DNA of 64,000 nucleotides from Lepisosteus oculatus (GCF_040954835.1 NC_090703.1:17001444-17065443), one strand, 5' to 3'; shown: positions 39,431 through 51,700, counted from the first letter of the stretch. Numbers and translations are program-made. The notes: generated by a model not told the origin, from the letters alone.

Positions 39431-40247
39431 TACAGAGCACTGCAAAATTATTCAGACCATTCCTATGGTATCCCATTTGGTGAAATTACAAAATGAGTCA
39501 TACACGTTCTTTTCAATATAATACTGTCTTACATCCTTGAGTCTTTTTGGGTAAGTCTCTATCAACTTTTCAAAACGGCTTAGTACAATTTTTGTCCATT
39601 TGTCTTGACAGGTTTGCTCGGGTTCTCAAGTTGTTTGGGGACCACTTAATGGACAGTATTTTTCAAGTCTCTTAACAGATTCTCACTACAATTCGAACCT
39701 GGACTTTGACTGTGTCACTCGAGAACATTCACTTTCATAATCATAAGCCACTGCAAAGTAGCTTTGAGCTTGTACTTTGGATCACTCTGCTGAAAGGTCC
39801 ATTTTTGTCCTAGTTTTAGGACTGAAGCAGATTTTTCCTCTAACATATACTGTACCTGTACTTTGCCCATCCATACTTTTCCTTCAATCCTAATAAGCTT
39901 TGAAGTCACTACTGAGGTTAACCTTCCCCATAGGCATGGTGGTGATGATGTGCTCTGCTGGCTTTTGACGATTTAATACACCAAAAAGTACTAATTGTGT
40001 CTTGTCTGACCACAAATCCTTTGTTCGCAGTATCACGTACCTACTGATGCAAACTACAGTGGGATCTGAGAATTTATCTTGGACGTTATTTTTTTTTTTC
40101 ATTTTGACTTTTGCTCAATATGAGGAGCAGGTTATGTACAGTACGTAACAGACATTAATTTCTACTTCTAAGTGGCACGACTGCAAGCTCAAAGGCAACA
40201 AAATGTGAAGACGATGCAGGGGCTGAAGACTTTTGCAAAACACTATA
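39431..40247 (-). mobile_element. Decayed Tc1-type DNA transposon (second family)
   Basis: The ends are inverted repeats of about 26 bp with TA on each side; the left begins CAGAGCACTGCAAAATTATT, and the right read on the minus strand is TAGTGTTTTGCAAAAGTCTT. The minus strand holds scattered transposase pieces: LWSDKTQLVLFG (upstream part), LIRIEGKVWMGKVQ, and the segment FQQSDPKYKLKATLQW around the second catalytic aspartate, then KVNVLE. Several frameshifts and stops break the frame, and the N-terminal HTH is missing or unrecognisable, so it is inactive. The end sequences differ from the copies at 35.2 kb and 48 kb. Confidence 0.88.
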
Positions 40248-40467
40248 TTAGCCGTATAATAAATAGAAAGTATAATATATGGTGGTTTTATTATTAATAT
40301 GTATTCATGCAAAAGTATTTATTGGAATTTCAGTGTGCTGGACTTAATGGAGAGTACAACTCTCTATTACACATCTAAGGACTTAGTCTGCTTGGAAGAA
40401 AAAAATGCTTTGCTTTCTTCATACAAATTTATTGCCGTTGGCACAGAAGTGTTTTTGTCGGCATATG

Positions 40468-40472
40468 ATTGG
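40468..40472 (-). promoter_or_regulatory. Inverted CCAAT box upstream of GCHFR
   Basis: ATTGG (CCAAT on the minus strand) lies about 170 bp upstream of the GCHFR start codon, in a stretch with more CpG than the AT-rich flanks. The distance suits an NF-Y site in a TATA-less promoter with a leader of about 100 bases. A single short motif, so only suggestive. Confidence 0.35.
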
Positions 40473-40641
40473 TCCGTTGCGATGGGTGTTTCCGCATTCT
40501 GCTCTGAGCTGTCAGTGTAGGAAAGCTGTTGTGGAAGAGAGCTGCTTGCTTCATTAACCGGTTAGAGCTGCACTCGCCAAATAATCCTCAGGGGACGATT
40601 TGGAGACAACTGCGAAAGGGGGTAGAACGCCAAGTCCGAGG

Positions 40642-40677
40642 ATGCCTTACGTGCTCATCAGCACACAGATTCGACTG
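40642..40677 (+). CDS. GCHFR: GCHFR exon 1 (coding part)
   Basis: Twelve codons, MPYVLISTQIRL, end in phase 0 at the donor CTG|GTTTGT. Too short to show as an ORF, but it matches the start of GFRP almost residue for residue. The 5' leader upstream cannot be delimited from sequence. Confidence 0.93.
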
Positions 40678-43600
40678 GTTTGTAACATGCATCGGTTGCT
40701 CTGAGAACTAGCTTGAGTTAAGCGTCGCACCGTGATTACCATTTCAGGCTGGATAAGCCTTTGCTAACGAGACTTAAAAACGATAATGTCTTCTTCCCCG
40801 CCCCCAATGTTTGTTAGGTGCTAAGAAATGCTGGTAACTTTATCAAAACATACAACAATCCTTAAAATCCAGTGGTACCGAAAGAATCTTTAAAATGAAT
40901 TCTGTGTCCTATAGACTCACCTTTGTGATATTCCGGTGTGGATGAAAAAAAATATAGTGTGGAAAGCGGAATGCACTGAGCAAATATTGCGTAAAGTGTT
41001 ATAGTTTGTACTGCAAATTGTTAGACGTTTTGTAATAGAAAGGGTTTATCCAGTGTATTCTGTGTTGGATCTAAATTGAATGTGTTGTCTGTAAATCTCG
41101 TTGGGGGGGCGGGGCCGTTTTGTAAATGTAAAACAGACATTTTAAGGTTTACAAAAAAGCCCATCCTAAAAACTAGAAGCAGACGTGTTTGGTTTGCGAT
41201 TCCAATACTGTAATTTACCATTGAGTTCATTCTTCCGCTTCTTGCCCGCGAATTCTCTGGAATTCACAAATAGGCGAAGTGTGTAAATGTTGATACATTA
41301 TCTTGTGAAATGTTGATGGTTGCAGTTAGTTTTATTAGCGTTAAATGTTATATACTGTAGAACCGTTTTCAAACGTATTTATGTTTAGACTTCTTAAACT
41401 ATTAGCATTAGATATAATATACTGTATCTATAGTATAAACTACAGTATAAAATGAGCTGTATGCATCAAAATATATTTATATTGTTGTGCGAAAATAACT
41501 AACTTGAAAAAATATTTTGAATCTTGTAAGATACTGTACAAAAACAGATGCTGTTACTTCTACTATTGATTTACACTTTGCAAAGGAGATGAATTATCTC
41601 GAGCTAGAACTCCAGGAAAAGCGTCTTTGGTCGTGAATCTGTTTATCGCGTGAAATATACAGTAGCTGAGGGATGTTACGGGAACAAATACGTCTTCAAT
41701 TAAGAACTTATTCAAGTTTTAGGTTAAGTGTAGAACATATGATATATCTCATATTGTTGATGTTGTTGTTGTTGTTGTTTTCTGTTAGCCAGCAATAAAA
41801 CTGCTGTCTCTCTCATATGGGTGTATAATAGTTGCATAACAAAGCAGTAGATGTAGTATTGATTTTAAAATGATATGTGTCTTTCCTGACTGTTTCTCTT
41901 GTGTTTCAGGAAACTGGTCCTACTATGGTTGGGGATGAATACTCAGACCCAACCCTTATGAATTACTTAGGAGCCAGGAAAACAACAATGTTGGGCAACA
42001 ACTTGTGAGTGATATTATTTTGCTTTAAAAATGCTAAGATTACATGATTGGAGTGGTAAATACTCAGTCCATTAATCAAAACTCTGCTTATACAAATGAA
42101 ATATGCTTATGACATATGCTTATGACATAGGTCTAAATCATTATAAGGATTTTGTACAAGCAATTTGACTGCAGGGCTTTAAAGACCAGAGGTATGGTAG
42201 AAATTGCCAGCTTAATTGGACTGTCAGTTCAGGAACATAACTATATGAGAGGACAAAACTGACAAATTAGTAAGAATATTAGATTATGGGTAGATTATGT
42301 AAAAACATAAAGCATTATATAGTATGAAATAAAAACATTTATATTTTGGCCTCTTTTTGGAAGATGTTTTGAAGTGAACTGAGGGAGAGTGTCTTCTGGT
42401 ATTAAAAATCAGTTATGTCTGTAAAACATCAACACACCTTTCATAGAAATCCTACATAGGGTAGAGCTGATTAATTGTCCGTACTCAGCTAGATGAACAG
42501 AGAAATATACTGACCACATTCTCTTGATAAGTGCAAAATTTAATGTTAAGAAGTGGCCTCTCAAGCAGCTTATCCTATGTGTGAGAGAGGCATCAGGCTG
42601 GACATAATTATGTATTCCCTGATTGAGAAATAATGCATTTTAATTTAAATGAACATTAAAGGAGAAGTCTGATTATTAGTTTAATTCATTTAATGTAATT
42701 TCTGGCTCAAAGTAACTATTGTTTTTATTAGCAGTGTGGTGAATACAAATGTTCTGAATCTACCTTAGTATTTACTTTAACTAGTGCACTTAAATTCAAA
42801 GGTGAATACACTTTTTTACATATCATTCATGATGGGTGTATGTGTGCATATTACCTTTTTAAAAATTAGTTAACCTTTTTCACCGCCATGTTTCATCATT
42901 GTCCAATTATATATCTCAGCGATCAGTTATTATTAAAAACTTTGAAACTCAAACATAAACTGATTGCTTAACCCATCAATATGAGTGGGGTGTGGTGGGG
43001 AGAGCACATCTAATGATAAAATTGTGTAATGCCAGTAAACATTTTCTGTTATGTCTTGTTGCATAACAAAATTACACTCATCAGCCAGTGATATAAAATA
43101 TTAAATCATTTTAGTGCTTTAACCATTTGAAGGTAATTATTATTTTAGTCAGTTTGTTTGTTTGTTTGTTTGTTTGTTTGTTTCAAAGACTTCTATAACA
43201 CCAGATTAAGGGGAAATATTGACATCTGGTAAGTACTGTAGATGAAAAAAACAAGAAGCTTTGAAATAAAACCAGAGACACATCAGCTCCTAATTGCATT
43301 ATGTAATAGTGTAACCAGCCAGCCAGAGCTGGTAAATAAAATGATTTGTGGGAACATCTGCATCTAGCATTCCTTGCATTGGTAGTCCTGTTATCATGAT
43401 GTGAAGTTTTTTTCTTATTAGAAAAATATATAATAATAATAATAATAATTATAATAATTGCTTACACTTATATAGCGCTTTTCTGGACACTCCACTCAAA
43501 GCACTTTACAGGTAATGGGGACTCCCCTCCACCACCACTAATGTGCAGCATCCACCTGGATGATGCGACGGCAGCCATAGTGCGCCAGAACGCTCACCAC

Positions 43601-45312
43601 ACATCAGCTATCAGTGGGGAGGAGAGCAGAGTAATGAAGCCAATTCATAGATGGGGATTATTAGGAGGCCATGATTGGTAAGGGCCAATGGGAGATTTGG
43701 ACAGAATAATAAAATGATTCTTGTTAACTGAAGTACTAGGAAAATAATTGGGAGACATTTTTTAAGCTTATATTCTAAAATTGTTTTTTTATTATGAGAT
43801 GTACAGTAAGTCAAAAAATTCTGAGAACTAATCATTAGTTTGCATTTCATAGTTTTGTGTGAGTAGGTAGTATTTAATCCCTTTGTGTTTTTCTGAAAGG
43901 CCTCTTTCTTTAACAGTGTGGGCTTTGCATCATATTCCTTTGGCATTTAGTGTTATCTTTCAAAAACACCTTTCAGAATTACTGTGGAAAAGACACTAAA
44001 ATCTCCAGTTTTAATCTTGGGCTAAACTACAGAGGAGTTAATATCCTGTCTGTCACAGTGTGATTGGTTTTGTCAGACTGTATGTTTTATCAGTGTCTTA
44101 TCAGAAAGAACATTATACAGTTCACTTCTGTTTTCCACTGTGGTCTGTTTGTTGTCACTCTTAACACAGTAAAAAATATATATATATATCACTCTGAGGG
44201 ACAATCGAATGATCTTTGAGCAGACAAAGGGAAAAAAAACCTTACTCACAAAAATAAAAGCATTACCAGATTTCGAGTCCAGCTTGCATTTTGGAAGCAA
44301 ACCAGTAAAGTTGATAGGTCCCAGACTTAGGAGGTGATGTAATGTTAGATGCACTTAAAGTGGTCTTCACAAATTAATACAGGTGTCCTCCACTGAGGAT
44401 ATTGTATTCAGTATATGCCCATTATATAAAGGAGCTCAGATCTCTGGTACTCTGGTAGAAAATGGACAATTTATCTGAATTTATCAATTTATCTGAAACC
44501 CCAAAAAATTATCCTCAGCATATTGTAAGGCAAGGGACAGGTGCGTTGGTTTGGCAATGTCGGTTGCAGCATGATGTAGAGGTGAACTTCCTGCACACAA
44601 AGGGACCTTCAGGATCATTTCCAATCCCTAACCATTCTGATCAAATCAGTGTAGATTTAGGAATATGTGCTGACATCGCTGAAGCCAACCACAGCAACTA
44701 GCAGAACACATATTGAGTCCTGAGGAGATAAGCGACGTATAAGAAAAGTAGTTCAAGTTGGTAGCTGTGCCAGCATGCGTAGGCTGCAAAGGAACAAGTA
44801 AAGGTTTATTCCATGCTGAAAAGAGAAGAAAAGAAACACTGTGGAACCTTCTTCAGTTTTGTCCCCTGATAATAAGCAATGTAATTTAGTCTTCCTTCTA
44901 GAATGCATGAGGTTATGTTTCTTTTCTTCTCTTCACAGCAAGGAATAAATCTTTACTTGTTACTTTGCAAAATATAAAACTGCCCTGGAACAGTAGCTAC
45001 AAAGCAGAAGAGCACATTAAAAAGTGAGCCTCATAGACACATGCCTTCACTTGACCTGACTGATTTCAAATGGAATGTCCCTACTGACATACAGTAGCAG
45101 CACAACATGGTACCAAGATGGTAAATATAGCTGAATGCCATTGTGCGTTGTTGCCGATTGAAATCTTTACTTTCTGCTGCAGTTCTGAATACCATGTAGA
45201 CGATCCACCACGAATGGTTCTGGACAAACTGGAGAAGATCGGCTATCGTGTGGTGAGCATGACTGGAGTAGGCCAGACACTGGTGTGGTGCCTACACAAG
45301 GAGACACTGTGA
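40642..45312 (+). CDS. GCHFR: GCHFR: GTP cyclohydrolase 1 feedback regulatory protein (GFRP), complete
   Basis: Three coding exons (40642-40677, 41910-42004, 45183-45312) join to an 86-residue protein; the human one has 84. All junctions are GT/AG. GFRP forms pentamers that cap the GTP cyclohydrolase I decamer. It mediates inhibition by tetrahydrobiopterin and activation by phenylalanine, and so controls the first step of BH4 synthesis. Diagnostic segments are MPYVLISTQIRL, GPTMVGDE, LGNNF, HVDDPPRMVLDKLE and MTGVGQTLVWCLHKE; the C-terminal part is almost identical to mammalian GFRP. The two extra residues are Thr-Leu at the C-terminus. The start has A at -3 (CCGAGGATG). The gene is divergent from RMDN3 and convergent with DNAJC17, as in human. 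Confidence 0.97.
40678..41909 (+). other. GCHFR intron 1
   Basis: A 1.2 kb intron. It includes a GC-box-like GGGGGGGCGGGGCC at about 41104-41117, near the promoter, and a short (GTT)n run at about 41761-41779. Nothing else is recognised. Confidence 0.7.
41761..41779 (+). repeat. (GTT)n microsatellite
   Basis: About six copies of TGT/GTT in GCHFR intron 1. Confidence 0.85.
41910..42004 (+). CDS. GCHFR: GCHFR exon 2
   Basis: The acceptor is TGTGTTTCAG|GAA and the donor AACTT|GTGAGT. The exon encodes ETGPTMVGDEYSDPT, then LMNYLGARK and LGNN, plus two bases of a Phe codon. It fits the human exon in length and sequence. Confidence 0.97.
43152..43183 (+). repeat. (GTTT)8 microsatellite
   Basis: Eight perfect copies of GTTT in GCHFR intron 2. 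Confidence 0.95.
43433..43700 (-). repeat. SINE fragment (3' part of a 5S-derived fish SINE), minus orientation
   Basis: An (AAT)n tract is followed by AATTGCTTACACTTATATAG, then CACTCCACTCAAAGCACTTT and further sequence typical of a highly repeated fish element. Read on the minus strand, it ends GCGCTATATAAGTGTAAGCA then (ATT)n, a typical SINE 3' tail with short tandem units. From family knowledge, I link it to the 5S-rRNA-derived SINE whose head is at 27.4-27.6 kb. The two fragments do not overlap, so the link cannot be shown within this window. Confidence 0.65.
44785..44968. repeat. Fold-back (MITE-like) repeat with about 50-bp inverted arms
   Basis: The left arm (44785-44838, containing GGAACAAGTAAAGGTTTATT and ending GAGAAGAAAAGAAAC) and the right arm (44915-44968, containing GTTTCTTTTCTTCTCTTCAC and ending TTTACTTGTTACTTTGC) are near-perfect inverted repeats with a spacer of about 75 bp. 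No coding capacity. The right arm matches the solo copy near 9.0 kb, so this is a dispersed family. It is probably a non-autonomous DNA element or two copies inserted head to head. Confidence 0.75.
45183..45312 (+). CDS. GCHFR: GCHFR exon 3 with stop codon
   Basis: The acceptor is TTTCTGCTGCAG|T, which completes Phe44. The exon encodes SEYHVDDPPRMVLDKLE, then GYRVVSMTGVGQTLVWCLHK and ends ETL-stop. It contains the most conserved part of GFRP. An upstream in-frame ATG at 45118 is intronic and only an artefact of the open frame. Confidence 0.98.
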
Positions 45313-46300
45313 GCTGTGCAGATGTTGGTGAATAATGGGTGCCCTGCCTTACCAATGGATTACCACAGACTAACTGCTGGATATTCTTGTGCTGTACATG
45401 TGATCTTACATTCTGCTGAAGCTCTGGTGATTTGTATTACACAATACATAAAAAAATAATTACTTTTTTGATACTTGCATCCAAATGATTTTTACCTCAT
45501 AGATCCTAGAAGGGGGGCTAAATTATATTGTTCTTATTACCAGGGGAAACTGTTGCTGGGTGGAATTTAAAATTCGTTTTAAGGTACAAGTAGTATTTTT
45601 AATTTGTTTTGGACACATTGTGTTCACTTTAGTCAGCAGTTAATTCTTGGCACTGGATTCTCAGTGGAAAGGACTTGAAGATTCCCTCTGGAAGCCTATT
45701 AATCCTTCCTATAATGTGTATGACTAGTTCTAGAAAAAAACCAAAGGTGTATTTTTGTCTTCTTGGCTTCAGAAGGATGGGGTGGTTCACAGGCTTCAAA
45801 ATTACACATTTTTTTCAAAACACATTTTGAAGGAGATCTGTGTAATAAAAGAGCCAGTTCAAATGTTAGTTTCTGTTATCATCAGTGGGAACAGCCACAG
45901 TTCCTGTGACACAGTGACATAGCCAAAGCTTGAATTACCTGTCACAAGGAATTTGAACACATTGTAAAGTTCAATGTTCACACATAAAGTTCATGACAAA
46001 TTCTATGGGCCTTAGTGGCTAATGTTTGTGGCTAAGTGGAAATGTTTCACACCTATTGGATATTTCTGCAGATAGCCACTAAGGTTCTTGGTGTGAGGTC
46101 ATCTCATGCCACACATCTCGGCCCCACAGTTAGAAACAAGTACGTACTGTATATATATGATGCAGATGTTTCACAGAATAACTACATTCCACTGCAGAAA
46201 CATAGTTTATGTCCATTACTGTTTAAGAAATGTTGTCTGGATAATGACACTTTCCCCAGCTTGCAAAGTCTCTTCGTCATAAATAAAGACTATCAAACCT
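45313..46300 (+). promoter_or_regulatory. GCHFR 3' UTR with candidate polyadenylation signals
   Basis: Two canonical AATAAA hexamers follow the stop codon in the sense direction: 45844-45849 (in TGTAATAAAAGAG) and 46282-46287 (in TCATAAATAAAGAC). Either could end the transcript, giving a 3' UTR of about 550 or 990 bases. The 94-residue open frame at 46036-46320 has no recognisable domain. Confidence 0.4.
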
Positions 46301-47639
46301 ATAACTACATTTCTGTTTAGTATACACATTAAGTAGAGCACAAAATGAAATGTATTCTCTAATAATCAACAGAGCATAGTGTGAAAGTCATTCAAATATG
46401 TCTGTTTTGGACTGTTGTCTTTAACAATGATGTAATTTAAATCACATGTGTTATTCCCAGTTGTGTGCCTGTCACCATCATCTAGAAATTAAGGTTGAGT
46501 TCAATACATTCTCAATGTGATAAAGTGTGAGATTGAGATGGAGACTGTATAAAATTACATTAAATGTAAAAATGTAATAAATTAGTTTTGTCCTTTATAA
46601 GCTGTTTCTTGTTTTATACATATTATTGCTTCATCATCTTAGTACATTTAATGACAGCATTATTTTGACCATATCACAAAATAGTCTTTCTGAACACAGA
46701 AGCAAATAGTCAATATAAGCCTATTTTTTAAAATTCCAATTACAGTACATTTTAACCTGTAAAACTGCTTCAGATAGAAGGTATTTAATGTTTAGATGAA
46801 AAGGTGATAAAAGACTGCATAAATGAAAGTTTGAAAAAGCACTTTGCAGAAAATATCAGTCTTACAGAGATTTGAAGAAATGAATATGTGTCCAGGAATT
46901 GAAAAAAAAAAAACAAAGGGTACAGATAGTCAGAGGCTATTTTGCTCATTTTACTTCTTGATCAGAGGTCTCAACCAGGGGCATCTGAAAGAGCGCTAGT
47001 CTCTTTGAAAAGAATACACAACATTGGCCAAATGCAATTTAACATTTTTGTCTTGCTGATAACACAGCCTTCTATCATTTTAAAATTTCGCTTCACAAGG
47101 CAATAATGCACTGAAGAACTTCAAATAATTGAACATCAAAATTGGTCAATAGGAATACCCATACATTCACAAGGACATGGTGCAGTTGATGACCTCACAC
47201 TTGCTTTGCACTGGATTTCTGAAGTGGGACACTATAGCCAATAATACTACTGTACAGAACAAGACTTGATAGGCAGATGTCTTTTGGAAAACTTTGATGT
47301 ACATCCTAGGCCAAAAAATTTTTTGCAAACCTCAAACATTCAGTAACTGTAATTATGAAAATTACAATTTCTTACCAGGATATGATTTTTGAATTGAAAC
47401 TAGTCTTTTCTTAAACTAAAGGGTTTATTTATTTACCATGTCAAATTTGTTTGGTGATATAATGGCGCATGCAGTAGAAATGAATAACTGTACCCAAAGT
47501 TTGCTTAGGGCAAGTAAGGGGGTAATTAGAATAATGTAATTAAATAATTGGATAACAATTCAACAAGGACAGTTTTTCAGCATTCCTGTCCTAGAAAATG
47601 CTCTGAAACATTCTGTGTTTAGTAGTTTAATACTTCAGC
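46301..47639. other. Intergenic sequence with no recognised feature
   Basis: AT-rich sequence between the GCHFR 3' end and the third Tc1 copy. No exon or known element was recognised. Confidence 0.6.
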
Positions 47640-48795
47640 ACAAGATATCCTGTCACAATTAAAAGAGACTTCAGAGGACGTAGACAAATTGTTGATACTC
47701 ATCCATCTGGTGAGGGTTGCAAAATCATTCCTAAACATTTGAGGCTCTGTTTTAAACATTTACCATTTACACAGTATTTAAATAGAAAATATTCAAGACC
47801 ATGGTGACTTTTCTAAGACAGGTCGTTCTGCCAAGATGTCCCCAAGAGCAACCTGGAAAATCATGTGGCAAAGAACCACAGGGTAATGTATGAGGATGTG
47901 CAGGCCTCTCTCACTGTAGCTGAAGCCAGTGTTCAAGCCTAAGCCTTCAGGAAAAGACTGGGCTGAAATGGTTTCATTGGAGGACAGCCAGGAAGAAACC
48001 ATTGCTCTTTAAAATAAAACATTGCTGCCCATGTCAGGTTTGCCAAGGACCACCTGGATGACGAGTCAAAGGTCGAACTTTTTCACCACGTGACAAACTT
48101 TTTGTGTGGCAAAAACCAAAAACTGCTTTAAAACAGAAGAATCTCATCCCAACCGCCAAGCATGGTAGCAGGGCTATTTGGGGGCAGATTTGCTGCCTCA
48201 GGACCCAGAAGGCCTGCCATGACCCACAGAACAATAAATTTGATGTTCTATCAGTATGTTCAGGAGTGAGGCCATCCATTTTTCAACTGAAGCTGAGCAG
48301 AAAGCGAGTCATACATAAAGACAATGATCCTAAACATACTGTACAAGCAGATCCACAACAGAAAGGCTGAAGAAGAAATTTACATTTTTGATTGGCCAAG
48401 TTAAAATCCAGACATAAACCCTATTGAAATGTTATGGTAGTATGTAAAATAAACAGTTCATGCATGAAAACTCAAAAATATTACCAGCTGGAAGGACGAA
48501 TGGGCCAAAATTCGTAGGTCAATGTGGAAAACTGATAAACTGTTAACAGAAAACATTTAGTTGAAGTCATTGTTGCTCAAAAAGATGCCACCAGTTTCTC
48601 AGTTCACACTTATTTACATAGGGATACTATTGGATAATTTTGTTCATTAATCCAAACATTTTGTGTTTATATACAGTATAATATCAGGTTATTTTCATAT
48701 TTTATTAAGACATTTATGTCTATTAATGTTTTAGGTCTACAATATAATACTGACCAACCTGGGGGTTCACAAACATTTTCTCAGCACTGTGTGGA
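47640..48795 (+). mobile_element. Decayed Tc1-type DNA transposon (third family)
   Basis: Read on the plus strand, broken frames give Tc1 transposase pieces in order. An N-terminal region is near 47690-47850, with sequence equivalent to the HTH-linker (PRPRS-like CCAAGATGTCCCCAAGAGCA at 47831). A middle part is near 48110-48200 (LFVWQKPKTALKQK overlapping frames). The second catalytic aspartate region is HKDNDPKHTVQAD near 48316-48354, followed by WPS-NPDINPIEML with an in-frame stop. The right end (about 48765-48793) reads GGGGGTTCACAAACATTTTC then TCAGCACTGTGT, a typical Tc1-family terminus. No matching left terminus was found, so the 5' side is probably truncated; the left boundary is approximate. 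Inactive. Confidence 0.85.
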
Positions 48796-51700
48796 GAATC
48801 CATAGTTCCTGTAAGATCACAAAACCAAAATGAAATCCCAGGTCAAACAAGCGAACCTGTCGTGAGATTTGCTCTTGGCTCAAGTTAAACTAAAGGAAAC
48901 TAAACTAGGGAACTAAAGGACTTCCTAGAGGACAGCAAGTTTATTGAGGAGTCCTAGTTAAGGAGCTAAAGGGATCTTTTCTTGCTGCTGGAGGATTCGG
49001 TTTATAATTTATGATGCAAATGAATCAGAGAAATGAATGTCCCTTTGGACAGAAAGTGAAACCTCTGGAGTGGCGAAGCAGTTGTAGCCAACCTCTCTGG
49101 GTGGTTACATTAGAAGAAAATTTGTAAGTGACTTTCTGCCAGTTTTCGTCTGAAAGAAGAGCCAAAATCAATTGGCCTTGCTTGGTGGTTTGCTTCATTA
49201 AATACCGTGACTTGGCTGAAAAGTGGCAGTAATTTCCATCAACGGTAAAATTTTTGTCAAAGGAAATGAAACTTTAGGTTTCATTCTCCACTGAACTGGC
49301 AGGTTCAAAGTGGAGGATGCACAGAATATGGAATGGAAGATTAAAACGATTTTTCCTCTGGCTTAATTTTCTGAAATGGCAAATGCTGGCAGAGAAATGT
49401 GTTTCTTCGAGAATACATGTGATTCCATTTCTTCTTTTACTGTAATTTGAATTGGGTTATGTTTTTGGTTATGAAGAATATAAAAAACCCAATCATCACA
49501 ACACAAATAGAACCACCTAGAAAAAAATTGTTAACATACTGGAGAACACTGATTTGCATCACAGATGTGAGCTGTTTTAACAGATTGCTGGATATTGAAA
49601 TGCGAAAGATTGAATATTGATGGAAATGTTTAAGATAGTTCCAGCAATATCAACTTAAGTAAAGGTGGTGGCATATTATTGGTATAAGTTAGTTGCAACT
49701 AACATGTTGTTGAAAGGATAATTGAATGATGAATTTGGTCATATATGGACTTGCTACATGATGTAAATCATAGTATTGTGATGATTTTAATAAAAAAAAA
49801 GCCTCAATACCAATGGATTCAAAATCACTCTTTGGGTTCAAAGCTAAAGTTATGCACAGCACCAATCAATTCTGAGAACGTCTTTCAAAATTTCTTAATT
49901 ACTAAAGTAAATGTGGGTGGACAATCAATACTGTACATGTGGTGAACGGTTGAATACAAAATTGTCTATGTAGCATATCAGGCTAGACAACAAGTCAAGT
50001 GTGAAGGATTACAAATGCTTGGCTAAAATATAAGCAGGGAATAAAGCAGTCATAGCGAATCCAGGGGGTTCTAGCAGTGGTGTAAATCTTCAATCCTCTA
50101 ACACAACGGGGATTTTGTGGAGCGTCTCCCCATTCATTATTCACAGGATTTGCTTAATTATTTTTTGATAACTTTTGGTATCAACAAGTTTTTTTTTTTC
50201 CACGTAAATCCCATTTTTGAATTCAAAATCCTAAAGATGCCCACCTTGCAGAGCTCAATCCACACAAGTACTGACGTGCCTTTTCAGGAAAGTAAGCACA
50301 GCTCCCGAAGAGCAGTCTCATAGCAACAGCTCCCAGGCACTCATCAAATGCCAAGGACTGCCACTGCCACCTGGGGCTGCTTGGTCATAGTTACCCCACG
50401 AGAGAACCCAGCTCCAAACTGGACAGGTTTGGTCTGCAGGGCTCAACATGGGATCCAGTAAGCAATTTGACTCGTTGAGCTCAATTACACATTTTAACAT
50501 CTTTTTTTCAAACTCTTTTCCACATATTATTTAACAGATGCATTTCAGCACTAGCCTTTTAAAATCAGTAAAACATTTTAATTGAATATCATTTCCATCA
50601 GACTGAATGTTTACAGTCATAGGGGTTAATTCCATGCACAGATATATACAATAAGGAATTCTACAATTTTTGTTGCATATCTATCTCCCCAAGAGAAGCA
50701 TGGCAAATGATTTAAGCAGTGCAGAAACACAAAGGACATTATAAAGATACACAAAATAAATCAAAAAGAACTATTCAATGAGGGAGAAATTTGCTCTTGG
50801 CTGAAATTATAGAACTGAAAAAATAAATAAGGAACTGATTTGCAATATTAGTCTGGAGGATTAAGAAATCCAAATTGGAGGAAATCCCAAAAAGCAGTTT
50901 TTACTCTTTTCATAACAGCAAGAACTCTTCTGACAGGCAGTAATGAAATGATAACAGTCCTGGGACTCAGTGTACAAAATAATAATCAGTTCCATCAAAG
51001 GGATTTTGCAATAAGTGAGGAAGTAATTGCACTGATATATAATCTAACGAAGAACCTGACTGGGCCCCTTTTTATTTCACTCTTATATATGACATACTGT
51101 AACTTTCTACAGTGCTTCAAGTCACCATGTCTGTAAACCATCACTCAGTAGCCTTTCCCAAAGGGAGCTGGGGAATGAAACATTTAACACCACCGTTTTA
51201 TACCTACAATGCTTCTAGCTCATAAGTCATGGAAAGCTCCCAAAATGGCTTAATCAGTAAAGGTAGCTTTGCACAGTGTGCAAGCTGAGCCCCAAAGTCT
51301 AGACATTATAAGGTTCAAGCTTCGGCAATGTAATGAACACACAGGAACAGTGATTCCCCAAGATGTAGAGCACTGTCAGGTTATGCAGGTTATGCTTTGA
51401 GTTTGGCATGTTTGACTTGGTATGCATTAGAAACCCCCACCAGGAACCTGCCAGGTGCTTGTAAGCTTGCAATGTTGTCACCTAGAAGACTACTGCTCCT
51501 CAAATTGGTGATAACTCTCCTCAAATGGCTCTCTAGCGTTGACTGTGTGTGAAATCATGAGCAGTTCAACAGTGGGCATGTCAGAACAGTGCTCCCAGAT
51601 ATCATTCTTGTCATGCCGGTGCAGAGAAGTAGGAGCAAGCACTGATAAATGATGGGCAATTCCAAATTCTAAAGACATACTGTATAAACAGCCATAATCT

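Larger units (their letters stand above)
36533..40641. other. Intergenic interval between divergent RMDN3 and GCHFR
   Basis: The two genes start head to head, 4.1 kb apart. The region next to RMDN3 (about 36780-37260) is richer in CpG than its surroundings. Further on lie a (TTGA/CTGA)n-like tract at about 38467-38495 and a Tc1-type transposon at 39431-40247. Short open frames at 37560-37742 and 37778-37987 have no recognisable domain. Nothing else is identified in about 37300-39430. Confidence 0.7.
42005..45182 (+). other. GCHFR intron 2
   Basis: A 3.2 kb intron. It contains an (GTTT)8 microsatellite at 43152-43183, an (AAT)n tract with a SINE fragment at 43433-43700, and a fold-back repeat at 44785-44968. 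Open frames at 43611-43946, 44073-44354 and 44462-44701 have no recognisable domains. Confidence 0.7.

Noticed and set aside
50318..50500. Slightly GC-rich block with an open frame on the minus strand
   Set aside because: Lies downstream of the DNAJC17 stop and polyadenylation signal; no domain recognised.
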